NCBI GenBank assembly: GCA_030263275.1
Contig: SZOR01000087.1
Coordinates: 1-17,732, forward strand
Source of the DNA: DSNY01 sp016861185
Lineage (GTDB): Bacteria; Pseudomonadota; Gammaproteobacteria; Burkholderiales; Burkholderiaceae_F
Reading direction: 5' to 3'
Length of the DNA stretch: 17,732 bases
Position 1 is the first letter of the stretch; the number at the start of each line of letters is the position of its first letter. Of the stretch, positions 6,839 to 14,261 are shown one piece after another. The notes under the pieces are model-generated. The model worked only from the letters and a program-made list of their open reading frames with translations. It did not search any database and was not told the DNA's origin. Made by a program: the position numbers and the translations under genes.

Positions 6839-7723
6839 TCAGGCCGCCGACACCTCGTGCGAAGCGAGCAGCTCAAGCGCCCGCACCATTCCCGAGTGAT
6901 CCCAGCCTGCGCCGCCAGCTGCAACGCATGCGGAGAAGAGCTGCTGCGCGCTCGCGGTGTTGGGCAGCGCGAGCCCCAGCTCGCGCGCGGCGGCAAGCGC
7001 GAGATTCAGGTCCTTCTGGTGCAGCTCGATGCGAAAACCGGGATTGAACGTCCGCTTGATCATCCGCTCGCCGTGCACTTCCAGCGCGCGGCTCGCGGCG
7101 AAGCCGCCCATCAGCGCCTGCCGTACCTTCGCCGGATCGGCGCCCGCCTTCGACGCGAACACGAGCGCCTCGGCCACCGCCTCGATGTTCAGCGCGACGA
7201 TGATCTGGTTGGCGATCTTGCACACCTGGCCGTCGCCGTTGCCGCCGACCAGCGTGATGTTCTTGCCCAGCGCCGAGAACAACTGAGCCGCGCGATCGAA
7301 CGCCGCCTGCGGGCCGCCGACCATGATGGTCAGCGTCGCGTTCCTGGCGCCGACCTCGCCGCCGGAAACCGGCGCGTCCAGGTAGTCGCAGCCGAGCGCG
7401 TTGATCCGCTTCGCGAATCCCTTGGTCGCCAGCGGCGCGATCGAGCTCATGTCGATCACCAGCTTGCCGGCCGACAGGCCCTCGGCCACGCCGTCGGCGC
7501 CGAACAACGCCTGCTCGACGTGCGGCGTGTCGGGCAGCATCGTGATGATCGCGTCGGCCCGCTGCGCGACTTCCCTCCCGTTCACGCAGGCCTTGCCGCC
7601 GGCGGCCAGCAGGTCCTCCGGCACGCCCGATCGGCTGTGAAGATGCAGCCTGTGGCCGGCGGCGATCAGATTGGCCGCCATCGGGCGACCCATGATGCCG
7701 AGGCCGATGAATCCGATGTCCAT
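6839..7723 (-). CDS. garR: 2-hydroxy-3-oxopropionate (tartronate semialdehyde) reductase
   Basis: A 294-residue beta-hydroxyacid dehydrogenase that would reduce tartronate semialdehyde to D-glycerate with NAD(P)H in the cytoplasm, the last step of this glucarate route. Visible features are the N-terminal Rossmann motif GFIGLGIMG (4-12), ITMLPDTPHV, the substrate-binding segment DAPVSGGEVGA (117-126), the catalytic Lys169 in CKIANQIIVALN, and the C-terminal KDLNLAL (237-243). Many of these match E. coli GarR as I recall it, including DMSSIAPLA and FNPGFRIELH. I chose ATG 7723 because AAGGAG lies 6 nt upstream and the Rossmann strand begins at once; an in-frame ATG at 7744 would overlap the preceding gene. 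It is the last gene of the operon, 17 nt after the aldolase stop. Related enzymes act on 3-hydroxyisobutyrate, but the operon context supports the GarR role. Confidence 0.9.
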   Translation of the reverse strand: MDIGFIGLGIMGRPMAANLIAAGHRLHLHSRSGVPEDLLAAGGKACVNGREVAQRADAIITMLPDTPHVEQALFGADGVAEGLSAGKLVIDMSSIAPLATKGFAKRINALGCDYLDAPVSGGEVGARNATLTIMVGGPQAAFDRAAQLFSALGKNITLVGGNGDGQVCKIANQIIVALNIEAVAEALVFASKAGADPAKVRQALMGGFAASRALEVHGERMIKRTFNPGFRIELHQKDLNLALAAARELGLALPNTASAQQLFSACVAAGGAGWDHSGMVRALELLASHEVSAA

Positions 7724-7729
7724 GTCGTG

Positions 7730-7735
7730 CTCCTT
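7730..7735 (-). promoter_or_regulatory. Shine-Dalgarno deciding the garR-like start
   Basis: On the minus strand AAGGAG lies 6 nt before ATG 7723, within the short gap after the aldolase stop. It favours this start over the longer frame beginning at 7744. Confidence 0.7.
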
Positions 7736-7740
7736 CAGGC

Positions 7741-8502
7741 TCAACGCCCACGCATCTTCGCGAGGATCTGCTGCGAGCCCGCCGCCAGCAGCCGCGCGTC
7801 GGAGCCGATCGTCACGAACTGAAAGCCCTTGGCGATGCGGGCGAGCGCGCTTTCGGGCGTGCCGTTGTGAATGCCGGCGACGACGCCGTGCCCCTTGGCG
7901 CGCGCCAGGATGTGGTCGATCGCCTGCGCGACCTTCGGCTCGACGTCGTCGAATGCGGGCTTCGCGCCCAGCGCCAGCGACAGGTCCGACGGGCCGATGT
8001 AGATCGCGTCCAGGCCCTCGACCGACAGGATCGCATCGAGGTTATCCAGCGCCTGCGCCGTTTCGATCATCGCGAAGGTGACGATGGTGTCGTTGGCGTG
8101 CTGCGGATAGTCGGCGCCGCCGTACAGCAGTGCACGGATGGGCCCGAAACTGCGCGTGCCGCGCGGCGCGTAGTGCGTATACACGATGAGCCTGGCCGCG
8201 TCGTCGCGCGTGTTCACCATCGGGCAGATCACGCCGTAGGCGCCGGCATCGAGCGCCTTCATCAGGATGCCGGGCTCGAGCCAGGGAACGCGCACGACCG
8301 GCACGGTGGGCGTCGTGCTGATCGCCTGCAGCATCGTCACCATCGCCGGGTAGTCGACCACGCCGTGCTGCAGGTCGATCGTCAACGAATCCCAGCCCTG
8401 GTGCGCCATCGTCTCGGCCGAAAAGGAATTGGCGATCGCCAGCCAGCCGTTGACGGCGGCATCGCCGGATTTCCAGATCTCACGCAGCTTGTTCGGTCGC
8501 AT
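7741..8502 (-). CDS. HpcH/HpaI-family aldolase, probable 5-keto-4-deoxy-D-glucarate aldolase
   Basis: A 253-residue class II aldolase of the HpcH/HpaI family. From context it would cleave 5-keto-4-deoxyglucarate, the GudD product, into pyruvate and tartronate semialdehyde. Family residues are visible: the base His46 in TIDLQHG, Arg71 in VVRVPW, the metal ligands Glu147 in AMIET and Asp173 in GPSDLS, and GTRSFGP (115-121). The length matches GarL (about 256 residues in E. coli). The DLQHG motif is typical of a wider subgroup that includes 4-hydroxy-2-oxoheptanedioate aldolases, so GarL identity is inferred from the flanking gudD and garR-like genes rather than from sequence alone. The start at 8502 has a GAGGTGAG ribosome-binding site, and the gene starts 3 nt after the gudD stop, which suggests translational coupling. 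Confidence 0.85.
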   Translation of the reverse strand: MRPNKLREIWKSGDAAVNGWLAIANSFSAETMAHQGWDSLTIDLQHGVVDYPAMVTMLQAISTTPTVPVVRVPWLEPGILMKALDAGAYGVICPMVNTRDDAARLIVYTHYAPRGTRSFGPIRALLYGGADYPQHANDTIVTFAMIETAQALDNLDAILSVEGLDAIYIGPSDLSLALGAKPAFDDVEPKVAQAIDHILARAKGHGVVAGIHNGTPESALARIAKGFQFVTIGSDARLLAAGSQQILAKMRGR

Positions 8503-8505
8503 CGC

Positions 8506-9843
8506 TCACCTCACCAGGCACGGACGCTTCGGGTCGAACTTCCAGCCGGGCACCAGGTACTGCATCGCGGCCGCGTCGTCGCGCGCGCCGAGGCCGTGCC
8601 GCCGGTACAGCGCGTGCGCCCTTTCGACCTCGGTCATGTCCAGTTCGACGCCGAGGCCCGGCTTGCGCGGAACCTCGACCTTGCCGCCGCGGATCGAGAG
8701 CGGCTCCCTGGTCAGCCGCTGGCCATCCTGCCAGATCCAATGCGTGTCGATCGCGGTAACGCGGCCCGGGGCGGCGGCGGCCACGTGCGTGAACATCGCC
8801 AGCGACACGTCGAAGTGGTTGTTCGAGTGCGAACCCCAGGCCAGGCTCCAGTCGCGGCAAGTCTGCGCCACCCGCACCGCGCCGGCCATCGTCCAGAAGT
8901 GCGGATCGGCGAGCGGGATGTCGACCGCCTGCAGCGCAAGTGCATGCGCGAGTTGCCGCCAGTCGGTCGCGACCATGTTGGTCGCCGTCGGCAGCCCGGT
9001 CGCGCGCCTGAACTCTGCCATCACCTCGCGACCGGAGAAACCTTCCTCTGCGCCGCACGGGTCTTCCGCGTAGGCAAGCACGCCGCGCAGGTCGCTCAGC
9101 AGCCGCACCGCGTCCTGCAGGCGCCAGGCGCCGTTCGGATCGAGCGTCACGCGCGCCTGCGGGAAGCGCTCGTGCAGCGCGCGGATCGCCTCGACCTCCT
9201 GCTCGCCGCGCAGCACGCCGCCCTTGAGTTTGAAGTCGTCGAATCCGTACTTCGCATGCGCGGCTTCGGCCTGGCGCACGATCGCCTCCGGCGTCAGCGC
9301 GGTCGCGTGCCGCACGCGGAACCAGTCGCCGGCGCTGTCGGGCTCGCTTGCCGGGTCGACATAAGGCAGGTCGGTCTTCGTGCGGTCGCCGACGAAGAAC
9401 AGGTAGCCGAGCATCTCGACCGCGTCGCGCTGCTGGCCTTCGCCGAGCAGCGCCGCCACCGGCAGCCCGACGAATCGGCCCATCAGATCGAGCAGCGCGC
9501 TCTCGATCGCGGTGACGACGTGGATCGTCGTGCGCAGGTCGAAGGTCTGCAGCCCGCGGCCGCCGGCATCGCGGTCGGCGAACCGTTGCCGCACGTCCGC
9601 GAGGATCGCCAGGTGATCGGCGATCGCCCGGCCCTCGACCAGCGGCCGCGCGTCTTCGAGGGTCTGCCGGATCTTTTCGCCGCCCGGCACCTCGCCCAGA
9701 CCGGTGGCGCCGCTGCTGTCGGTGACGATCACCAAGTTGCGGGTGAAGAACGGCGCGTGCGCACCCGACAGATTCAGCAGCATGCCGTCGCGCCCGGCGA
9801 CGGGCACGACCCGCATCGAACGGACGATCGGTGTGCTCGTCAT
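8506..9843 (-). CDS. gudD: Glucarate dehydratase
   Basis: A 445-residue enolase-superfamily dehydratase that removes water from D-glucarate (and usually L-idarate) to give 5-keto-4-deoxy-D-glucarate. It closely matches E. coli GudD (446 residues) as I recall it. Examples are NLSGAHAPFFTRN near the N-terminus, GGRGLQTFDLRTTIHVV (94-110) and GFSGREVMAEFRRATGLPTA (268-287). Catalytic residues fall at the numbering I recall for E. coli: Lys205 and Lys207 in FKLKGG, Asp235 and Asn237 in LDPNGAW, Glu260 in YAEDPCG, Asn289, Asp313 in LADPHFW, and His339 in GSHSNNHFD. The C-terminus GLGARDDAAAMQYLVPGW is also typical. It starts at ATG 9843 with AAGGA upstream. The frame stays open far upstream, but that part is a shadow of the Bug gene. 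It lies 14 nt downstream of the Bug gene in the same operon. Confidence 0.97.
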   Translation of the reverse strand: MTSTPIVRSMRVVPVAGRDGMLLNLSGAHAPFFTRNLVIVTDSSGATGLGEVPGGEKIRQTLEDARPLVEGRAIADHLAILADVRQRFADRDAGGRGLQTFDLRTTIHVVTAIESALLDLMGRFVGLPVAALLGEGQQRDAVEMLGYLFFVGDRTKTDLPYVDPASEPDSAGDWFRVRHATALTPEAIVRQAEAAHAKYGFDDFKLKGGVLRGEQEVEAIRALHERFPQARVTLDPNGAWRLQDAVRLLSDLRGVLAYAEDPCGAEEGFSGREVMAEFRRATGLPTATNMVATDWRQLAHALALQAVDIPLADPHFWTMAGAVRVAQTCRDWSLAWGSHSNNHFDVSLAMFTHVAAAAPGRVTAIDTHWIWQDGQRLTREPLSIRGGKVEVPRKPGLGVELDMTEVERAHALYRRHGLGARDDAAAMQYLVPGWKFDPKRPCLVR

Positions 9844-9857
9844 CGCGGCGGCGTCCT

Positions 9858-10829
9858 TCAGTCGAGCGTGATCTTGCCGGTCTCGATCACGCCCTTCCAG
9901 CGCGCCAGCTCCTGATTCAGGAACTGCGCGAACTGCTCGGGCGTGTTGCCGACGATCTCGAAGCCCTGCTCGGACAGACTCTTCGCGACCTCCGGATCGT
10001 TCAACGCCTTGACGATCGCTCCGTGCAGTTTGTCGCGCGCCTCCTTCGGCAGACCCTTGGGCGCGGCGACCGCCTGCCACGAGAACACGTCGACCCCGTT
10101 GACGCCGGCCTCGCCGAGCGTGGGCACGTCGGGCAGTACGGCGGAGCGCTGCTCGCCCGTCACCGCCAGTGCCTTGAGCTTGCCGGCACGGATGTGGCCC
10201 AGCACCGCATTGATGTTCTGGAAAGACACCTGCGCGTGGCCGCCGATCAGATCCGAGATCGCCGGCGCACCGCCCTTGTACGGAACGTGGATCCCGCTCG
10301 TCCCGGTGCGCTGCCAGAACAGCGCCGCCGTCAGGTGGTCGGACGAACCCGCGCCGCTCGAAGCGAACGACACCTTGTCGGGGTTCTTCCTCAGGTACTC
10401 GACCAGCTCTGCGACGTTCTTCGCCGGCACGCTCGGATGCGCGACCAGCACGTTGGGGGCGCGCACCGCAACCGTCAGCAGATCGAAGTCCTTGGCCGGG
10501 TCGTATTGCAGCCCCTTCTGCAGGAACGGGTTGGTCGCGTACACGCCGATCGACGCGACCAGGATCGTGTAGCCGTCGGCCGGCGCCCGCTTGACGCGTG
10601 TGGCGCCGATCGCGCCCGTGGCGCCCGGCTGGTTCTCGACCACGAACGGCTGGCCGAGGATCGCGTTGAGCTTCGTGCTCAGCGTGCGCGCGATCATGTC
10701 GGTCGAGCCGCCCGGCGGGAACGGGACGACGATCGTGACGGGCTTTTCGGGATAAGCGGCGTTTGCGGGGGCGGCCGCGCCGAGGGCGGCGAGCACGGCG
10801 ACGCCGAAGGCGCCCAGCAGTGTCTTCAT
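9858..10829 (-). CDS. Bug/TctC-family periplasmic solute-binding protein of the glucarate operon
   Basis: A 323-residue periplasmic binding protein of the Bug (Bordetella uptake gene) family, the extracytoplasmic component of TTT transporters. The signal peptide ends at about ANA (residue 24). The family ligand-loop motif VVPFPPGGSTD is at 34-44. VENQPGATGAIG, ADGYTIL, the ASSGAGSSDHL loop, HVPYKGG, AGKLKALAVT and LPDVPTLGEAG follow in the normal order. It is the first gene of the operon, with GGAG 7 nt upstream of ATG 10829. No TctA or TctB lies in this operon, so it either shares membrane subunits encoded elsewhere (the nearest pair is at 13782-15767) or serves in sensing. Its ligand is probably glucarate or a related aldarate, inferred only from its position before gudD. 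The frame is open upstream to 10961, but that extension lacks a signal peptide. Confidence 0.93.
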   Translation of the reverse strand: MKTLLGAFGVAVLAALGAAAPANAAYPEKPVTIVVPFPPGGSTDMIARTLSTKLNAILGQPFVVENQPGATGAIGATRVKRAPADGYTILVASIGVYATNPFLQKGLQYDPAKDFDLLTVAVRAPNVLVAHPSVPAKNVAELVEYLRKNPDKVSFASSGAGSSDHLTAALFWQRTGTSGIHVPYKGGAPAISDLIGGHAQVSFQNINAVLGHIRAGKLKALAVTGEQRSAVLPDVPTLGEAGVNGVDVFSWQAVAAPKGLPKEARDKLHGAIVKALNDPEVAKSLSEQGFEIVGNTPEQFAQFLNQELARWKGVIETGKITLD

Positions 10830-10936
10830 CGAGTGTCTCCGGATGCGGTGGATGGCGGCGGCGCTGCACCGGCGCGAAGGCGGCGCATGCGCTGCCGGAC
10901 CGCGAAGCAGCCTAGGCTGCGTGCCGATCCGCGTCC

Positions 10937-10974
10937 AATATATATTTCGGTCGCTACTCATTTGCCGCGCAAAT
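10937..10974. promoter_or_regulatory. Divergent promoter/operator with two palindromes between the glucarate operon and LysR gene
   Basis: Two perfect palindromes lie in the 159-nt divergent region. AATATATATT (10937-10946) is a strikingly AT-rich island and can supply a -10-like TATATT on either strand. ATTTGC-CGC-GCAAAT (10960-10974) contains a T-N11-A core (T10961 to A10973) inside a dyad, the classic binding-site form for LysR-type regulators. It ends 14 nt before the LysR GTG, and for the leftward operon it would sit about 18 nt upstream of the AT-rich -10 candidate. This fits autorepression of the LysR gene and control of the operon by the same protein. The exact transcription starts are not determined. 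Confidence 0.6.
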
Positions 10975-10988
10975 CACCGGGGGTACGC

Positions 10989-11906
10989 GTGGAGCTGCGC
11001 ACGCTGCGCTACTTCGTCACGCTCGCCGAGGAACTGCACTTCGGCCGCGCGGCGCAGCGGCTCGCGATCACGCAGCCGCCGCTGTCGCTCGCGATCCGCG
11101 CGCTCGAGGAGGAACTGGGCGTACGGCTGTTCGCGCGCAACAAGCGGCAGGTCGCGCTGACGCATGCGGGCGGCACCTTCCTCGTCGAGGCGCGCGCGAT
11201 TCTGGCGCGCGCGGGCGAAGCGGTGCAGCTCGCGCGCGCGGCCGACCGCGGCGAGGTGGGCAAACTCGTGATCGGTTTCATGTCCGCCAGCGTCTACACG
11301 CTGCTGCCGCAGGTGCTGCGCGAATTCGCCGCCAGCCATCCGCGCGTGCGCCTCGAGCTGCGCGAGCTGACGCTGCCGCAGCAGCTCGTGGCGCTGCGCC
11401 GCGCCGACATCGATGCGGCGTTCGTGCGCCCGCCGGTACCCGACGCGGAGCTTGCGGCCGAGGTGCTGCTGGAAGAGCCGCTGTGCGTCGCGCTGCCGGC
11501 GCGCCATCGGCTCGCCGGCATGCGGCGCGTGCACGCGGCGAAGCTGGCCGGCGAGCCGTTCGTGATGTTCCAGCGCGCGCCCGGCCTCGTGCTGCACGAC
11601 CTGGTCCTGGGCTTCTGCCTGCAGCACGGCTTCGCGCCGCGCGTCGCACAGGAGGCGAGCCAGACCCACGCGGTGATCGGGCTCGTGTCGGCGGGAATCG
11701 GCGTCGCGCTGGTGCCTGCCTCGGCACAGGAGATCCGGCTGCGCGGCGTCGTGATGCGGCGACTCGCGGAGAAATCGCCGCCGGTCGGCACCGCGCTCGC
11801 TTGGCGGCGCAACGACGCTTCACCCGTACGCAAGGCCTTCGTCGACACCGCGCGCCGTGTCGCCCGCAGGCGTGCGGGCGCGACCGCAAAGCCGTCGAGC
11901 GGATGA
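10989..11906 (+). CDS. LysR-family transcriptional regulator, probable regulator of the glucarate operon
   Basis: A 305-residue LysR-type regulator. Residues 2-61 form the winged helix-turn-helix (LRYFVTLAEELHFGRAAQRL, ITQPPLSLAIRALEEELG, LFARNKRQVALTHAG). A linker helix follows (about 62-90), then the periplasmic-binding-protein-like effector domain (about 92-290, starting LVIGFMSA). The FVTLAEELHFGRAA wording places it in the broad CatR/BenM-like subgroup that often senses small acids; the actual ligand is unknown. GTG 10989 is chosen because the family N-terminus begins exactly there and a GGGGG tract lies a few bases upstream; an ATG far upstream in frame would add unrelated residues. Its divergent orientation and the T-N11-A dyad between the genes support control of the glucarate operon, probably with an aldarate as co-inducer (inferred). 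Confidence 0.93.
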   Translation: MELRTLRYFVTLAEELHFGRAAQRLAITQPPLSLAIRALEEELGVRLFARNKRQVALTHAGGTFLVEARAILARAGEAVQLARAADRGEVGKLVIGFMSASVYTLLPQVLREFAASHPRVRLELRELTLPQQLVALRRADIDAAFVRPPVPDAELAAEVLLEEPLCVALPARHRLAGMRRVHAAKLAGEPFVMFQRAPGLVLHDLVLGFCLQHGFAPRVAQEASQTHAVIGLVSAGIGVALVPASAQEIRLRGVVMRRLAEKSPPVGTALAWRRNDASPVRKAFVDTARRVARRRAGATAKPSSG

Positions 11907-11921
11907 CGGCTGCGGTGTTCG

Positions 11922-12446
11922 CTACCTCCGGGTCCCGTCGCCGCGCGCGCGCAGAAGCTGCGCGTACGCGAACGCCGTCGCCGCGCCGAACACGACGTTG
12001 TTGAAGACCGTCACACCGTGCCGCAGTTCGGCGAACCACGGGAACCACAGCGTGAACACGTGGTAGTTCAGCGCGTACAGCGCGAGCCCGAAGAGCGCGC
12101 CGGCCGCCGTGGTCGGCGCGAGCTTCCAGCGCAGCGCACCGGTAGCGCCGCGCGAAAGCAGCAGCGCGAGCACCGCGCCGTACACCAGCGCGAGCGCGAA
12201 GTGCACCAGCAGCGCGATGACCAGGATCGGAAGATCGAAGGTGTCGCGCGCCTGCAGCGCGCCGGCGCCGAGCATGATCGCGCCGCTCATGTGCACCCAG
12301 GTCCAGAGATTCTCGCCGGTCCGCAGCGGCGTCCACAGCACCTGCATCAAGAGGTAGGCGACGCCGCCGATCAACCCGGCGCCGAGCGCACAGCGCCACG
12401 CGATCGATCTGAAGCCCGCCGGAAAGACACCGATGGTTTGAGCCAT
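11922..12446 (-). CDS. Four-helix inner-membrane protein of unknown function
   Basis: A 174-residue integral membrane protein with about four hydrophobic segments: residues about 18-38, about 48-65, about 72-98 and about 112-132, the last followed by the aromatic NYHVFTLWFPWF. A further weak hydrophobic stretch (about 145-165) precedes a basic C-terminal tail. Such proteins are sometimes annotated as hypothetical or as symporter-like without real support, and I do not recognise a catalytic motif. The start is secure: TCCTCCTT on the plus strand (12451-12458) reads as AAGGAGGA, 4 nt before ATG 12446. It is convergent with the LysR gene (15 nt between stops) and divergent from the TTT operon. 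Confidence 0.78.
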   Translation of the reverse strand: MAQTIGVFPAGFRSIAWRCALGAGLIGGVAYLLMQVLWTPLRTGENLWTWVHMSGAIMLGAGALQARDTFDLPILVIALLVHFALALVYGAVLALLLSRGATGALRWKLAPTTAAGALFGLALYALNYHVFTLWFPWFAELRHGVTVFNNVVFGAATAFAYAQLLRARGDGTRR

Positions 12447-12717
12447 GTGTTCCTCCTTTCGAGGCCGCCGCGCGGAGGCGCCGTGCCGCGCCTTGCAGCG
12501 TCGATGAGCCGGATCCTAGCCCTGTTCCCCGCTGCGCGGGCGGCGACGCGTGCACGCCGGTCGCGGCGCTGCAGCGTGGTCCGAAACCCTCGTACCGCCG
12601 GCCGCGTGCACGGAGCGACCGGCCCCCGCCGTCGGCGCACGCAGAGTCGCGCGTTTTCCGGTTTAATTCCGTCTCACGGACAAGAACGCGTCGATCGAAC
12701 GAGGAGGAGACATCGCC
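12447..12717 (+). promoter_or_regulatory. Divergent intergenic region upstream of the TTT operon
   Basis: These 271 nt hold no convincing gene. TTTAAT (12662-12667) is a five-of-six match to a -10 hexamer and lies about 50 nt before the binding-protein start; I see no good -35 element at the usual spacing. GAGGAGGAGA (12701-12710) is a strong ribosome-binding site for GTG 12718. On the other strand the region carries the AAGGAGGA of the membrane-protein gene. No regulator gene adjoins this operon apart from the LysR gene about 800 nt away. Confidence 0.35.
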
Positions 12718-13713
12718 GTGAAACCCCGCCGCGCGCTGTGCGCGTCGCTGCTCGTCTGCCTCGCCCTGCCCTGCGCGGCGGCCGCGCAGCAAACCGCCTA
12801 TCCGACCAAGCCGATCCGGCTGATCGTGCCCTACCCGCCCGGGGGGCCGCTCGATACCGCCGCGCGCGCGCTCGCCGAACGCGTCAAGGATTCGCTCGGC
12901 ACGATCGTCGTCGAGAACCGCGCCGGTGCCGGCGGCAACATCGGGGTCGATTTACTCGCGAAGTCCGCGCCGGACGGCTACACGATCGGCATCGGCGCGG
13001 TCGCGACGCACGCGATCAACCCATGGCTGTTCGCGAAGCTGCCGTACGACCCGCTGAAGGACTTCGCGCCGATTACGCTGATCGCGCACGTGCCCAACGT
13101 GCTGGTGATGCCGCCGGAGACCGCGGCCAAGTACGGCATCAATTCGGTGCGCGACCTGATCGACTACGCGCGCAAGAACCCGGCGAGGCTCAACTACGCG
13201 TCCGGCGGCAACGGCAGCGGCGGCCACATGGCGGGCGAGCTGTTGAAGTCGATGGCGCGCGTCTCGATCGTGCACATTCCGTACGCGGGCGCCGCGCCCG
13301 CGCAGCTCGGACTGCTCACCGGACAGACCGAGCTGATGTTCGACAACCTCGCCTCCGCCGCGCCGCAGATCCGCGCCGGCAAGCTGCGCGTCTTCGCGGT
13401 GACGACCGCCGCGCGTTCGACGAGCTTTCCGGACCTGCCGACGATGGCCGAAGCCGGCGGCAAGGAACTCGCCGGCTTCGACGTCAGCACGTGGTTCGGC
13501 CTGTTCGCGCCGGCGGCAACGCCGCCCGCGATCGTCGAAAGGCTCAACGAGGAATTCCGGCGCGCGCTCGCCACGGGCGAGATGCGCGAACGGCTCGCGC
13601 GCATGGGCGCCGAGCCTGCGCCGACGACGCCGTCCGAGTTCGCCGCCTTCGTACGCAAGGAGCTCGCCAAGTACGAGAAGGTCGTCAAGTTCTCGGGCGC
13701 GAAGGTGGATTGA
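12718..13713 (+). CDS. Bug/TctC-family solute-binding protein, first gene of the TTT operon
   Basis: A 331-residue periplasmic binding protein. A signal peptide with a basic n-region and Ala-rich core is probably cleaved near residue 23 (AAA before QQT). The family motif reads VPYPPGGPLD (37-46), with Pro-Leu in place of the more common Ser/Thr-Thr of the ligand loop. VENRAGAGGNIG, PDGYTIG, YASGGNGSGGHM, HIPYAGAAPAQ and FPDLPTMAEAGG follow in family order. Translation starts at GTG 12718 behind GAGGAGGAGA. It is followed after 68 nt by tctB, so it is very likely a binding component of that transporter. Ligands of the family include carboxylates, amino acids and nicotinate-like compounds; nothing here fixes which. 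Confidence 0.93.
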   Translation: MKPRRALCASLLVCLALPCAAAAQQTAYPTKPIRLIVPYPPGGPLDTAARALAERVKDSLGTIVVENRAGAGGNIGVDLLAKSAPDGYTIGIGAVATHAINPWLFAKLPYDPLKDFAPITLIAHVPNVLVMPPETAAKYGINSVRDLIDYARKNPARLNYASGGNGSGGHMAGELLKSMARVSIVHIPYAGAAPAQLGLLTGQTELMFDNLASAAPQIRAGKLRVFAVTTAARSTSFPDLPTMAEAGGKELAGFDVSTWFGLFAPAATPPAIVERLNEEFRRALATGEMRERLARMGAEPAPTTPSEFAAFVRKELAKYEKVVKFSGAKVD

Positions 13714-13781
13714 GGACCGGGGATTCATTTCATAAGAAAGAAGCCGACCGCGTGCGGCACGGCATCGCCACTGGAGACAAC

Positions 13782-14243
13782 GTGAAAATCAGAAACCCGA
13801 AAAACTTCTGGTCGGGCGTGATGTTCCTCGCGCTCGGACTGGGCTTCGCCCTGTTCGCGCAGAACTACGACATGGGAACGGCGCAGCGCATGGGACCCGC
13901 GTACTTCCCCACCGTGCTCGGCACGATCCTCGCGCTGCTCGGCCTGGGGATCGTCATCGGCGGACTCGCGCGCGAAGGCCACGACGGCCGCATCGAGCGT
14001 TTCCACTTCGGCCCGGTGGCGTGGATCATCGGTTCGATCGTCGTCTACGGCGTGCTGCTGCGCACGGCCGGGCTGGTCGTTTCGCTGGTCGCGCTCGTGG
14101 TCATCTCGATGCTCGGCAGCCACGAGTTCAAGTGGAAGGAAGCGGCCGCCGTCAGCGTCGTGATGGGCGTGATCGTCTACCTCGTCTTCATCTACGGGCT
14201 GAAGCTGACGATCCCGGTCTGGCCGGCCTTCCTGGAAAACTAA
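13782..14243 (+). CDS. tctB: TctB-family small membrane subunit of a tripartite tricarboxylate transporter
   Basis: A 153-residue integral membrane protein, the small subunit of a TTT (sodium- or proton-coupled) importer. Hydrophobic segments lie at about 9-26, 44-63, 78-110 (probably two helices) and 121-141. The family-typical GTAQRMGPAYFP segment (32-43) follows the first helix. The start is GTG 13782 with TGGAGAC just upstream; it begins with the family-typical MKIRNPKNFWSG. It lies 18 nt before tctA, so the two are co-translated. The gene symbol is meant at family level; the substrate is not necessarily citrate. Confidence 0.92.
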   Translation: MKIRNPKNFWSGVMFLALGLGFALFAQNYDMGTAQRMGPAYFPTVLGTILALLGLGIVIGGLAREGHDGRIERFHFGPVAWIIGSIVVYGVLLRTAGLVVSLVALVVISMLGSHEFKWKEAAAVSVVMGVIVYLVFIYGLKLTIPVWPAFLEN

Positions 14244-14261
14244 CGCGCGGCGGAGACGACG

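Noticed and set aside
4448..7822. A 1124-codon plus-strand reading frame
   Set aside because: It runs across rimJ, the WYL regulator, the protease and garR in other frames, is dominated by Arg/Ala/Pro/Gly and shows no domain pattern. It is a high-GC shadow.
7867..9915. A 682-codon plus-strand reading frame opposite the aldolase and gudD
   Set aside because: Antisense shadow. The minus strand encodes clear GudD and HpcH/HpaI proteins with intact catalytic residues.
9831..10988. Upstream extension of the LysR frame as a fused N-terminal domain
   Set aside because: It lies antisense to the Bug gene, has shadow composition, and the LysR helix-turn-helix starts exactly at GTG 10989.
11891..11910. 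GCCGTC...GACGGC hairpin at the end of the LysR gene as a bidirectional terminator
   Set aside because: Only a 6-bp stem with an 8-nt loop and no T-tract on either side; too weak to call in this base composition.
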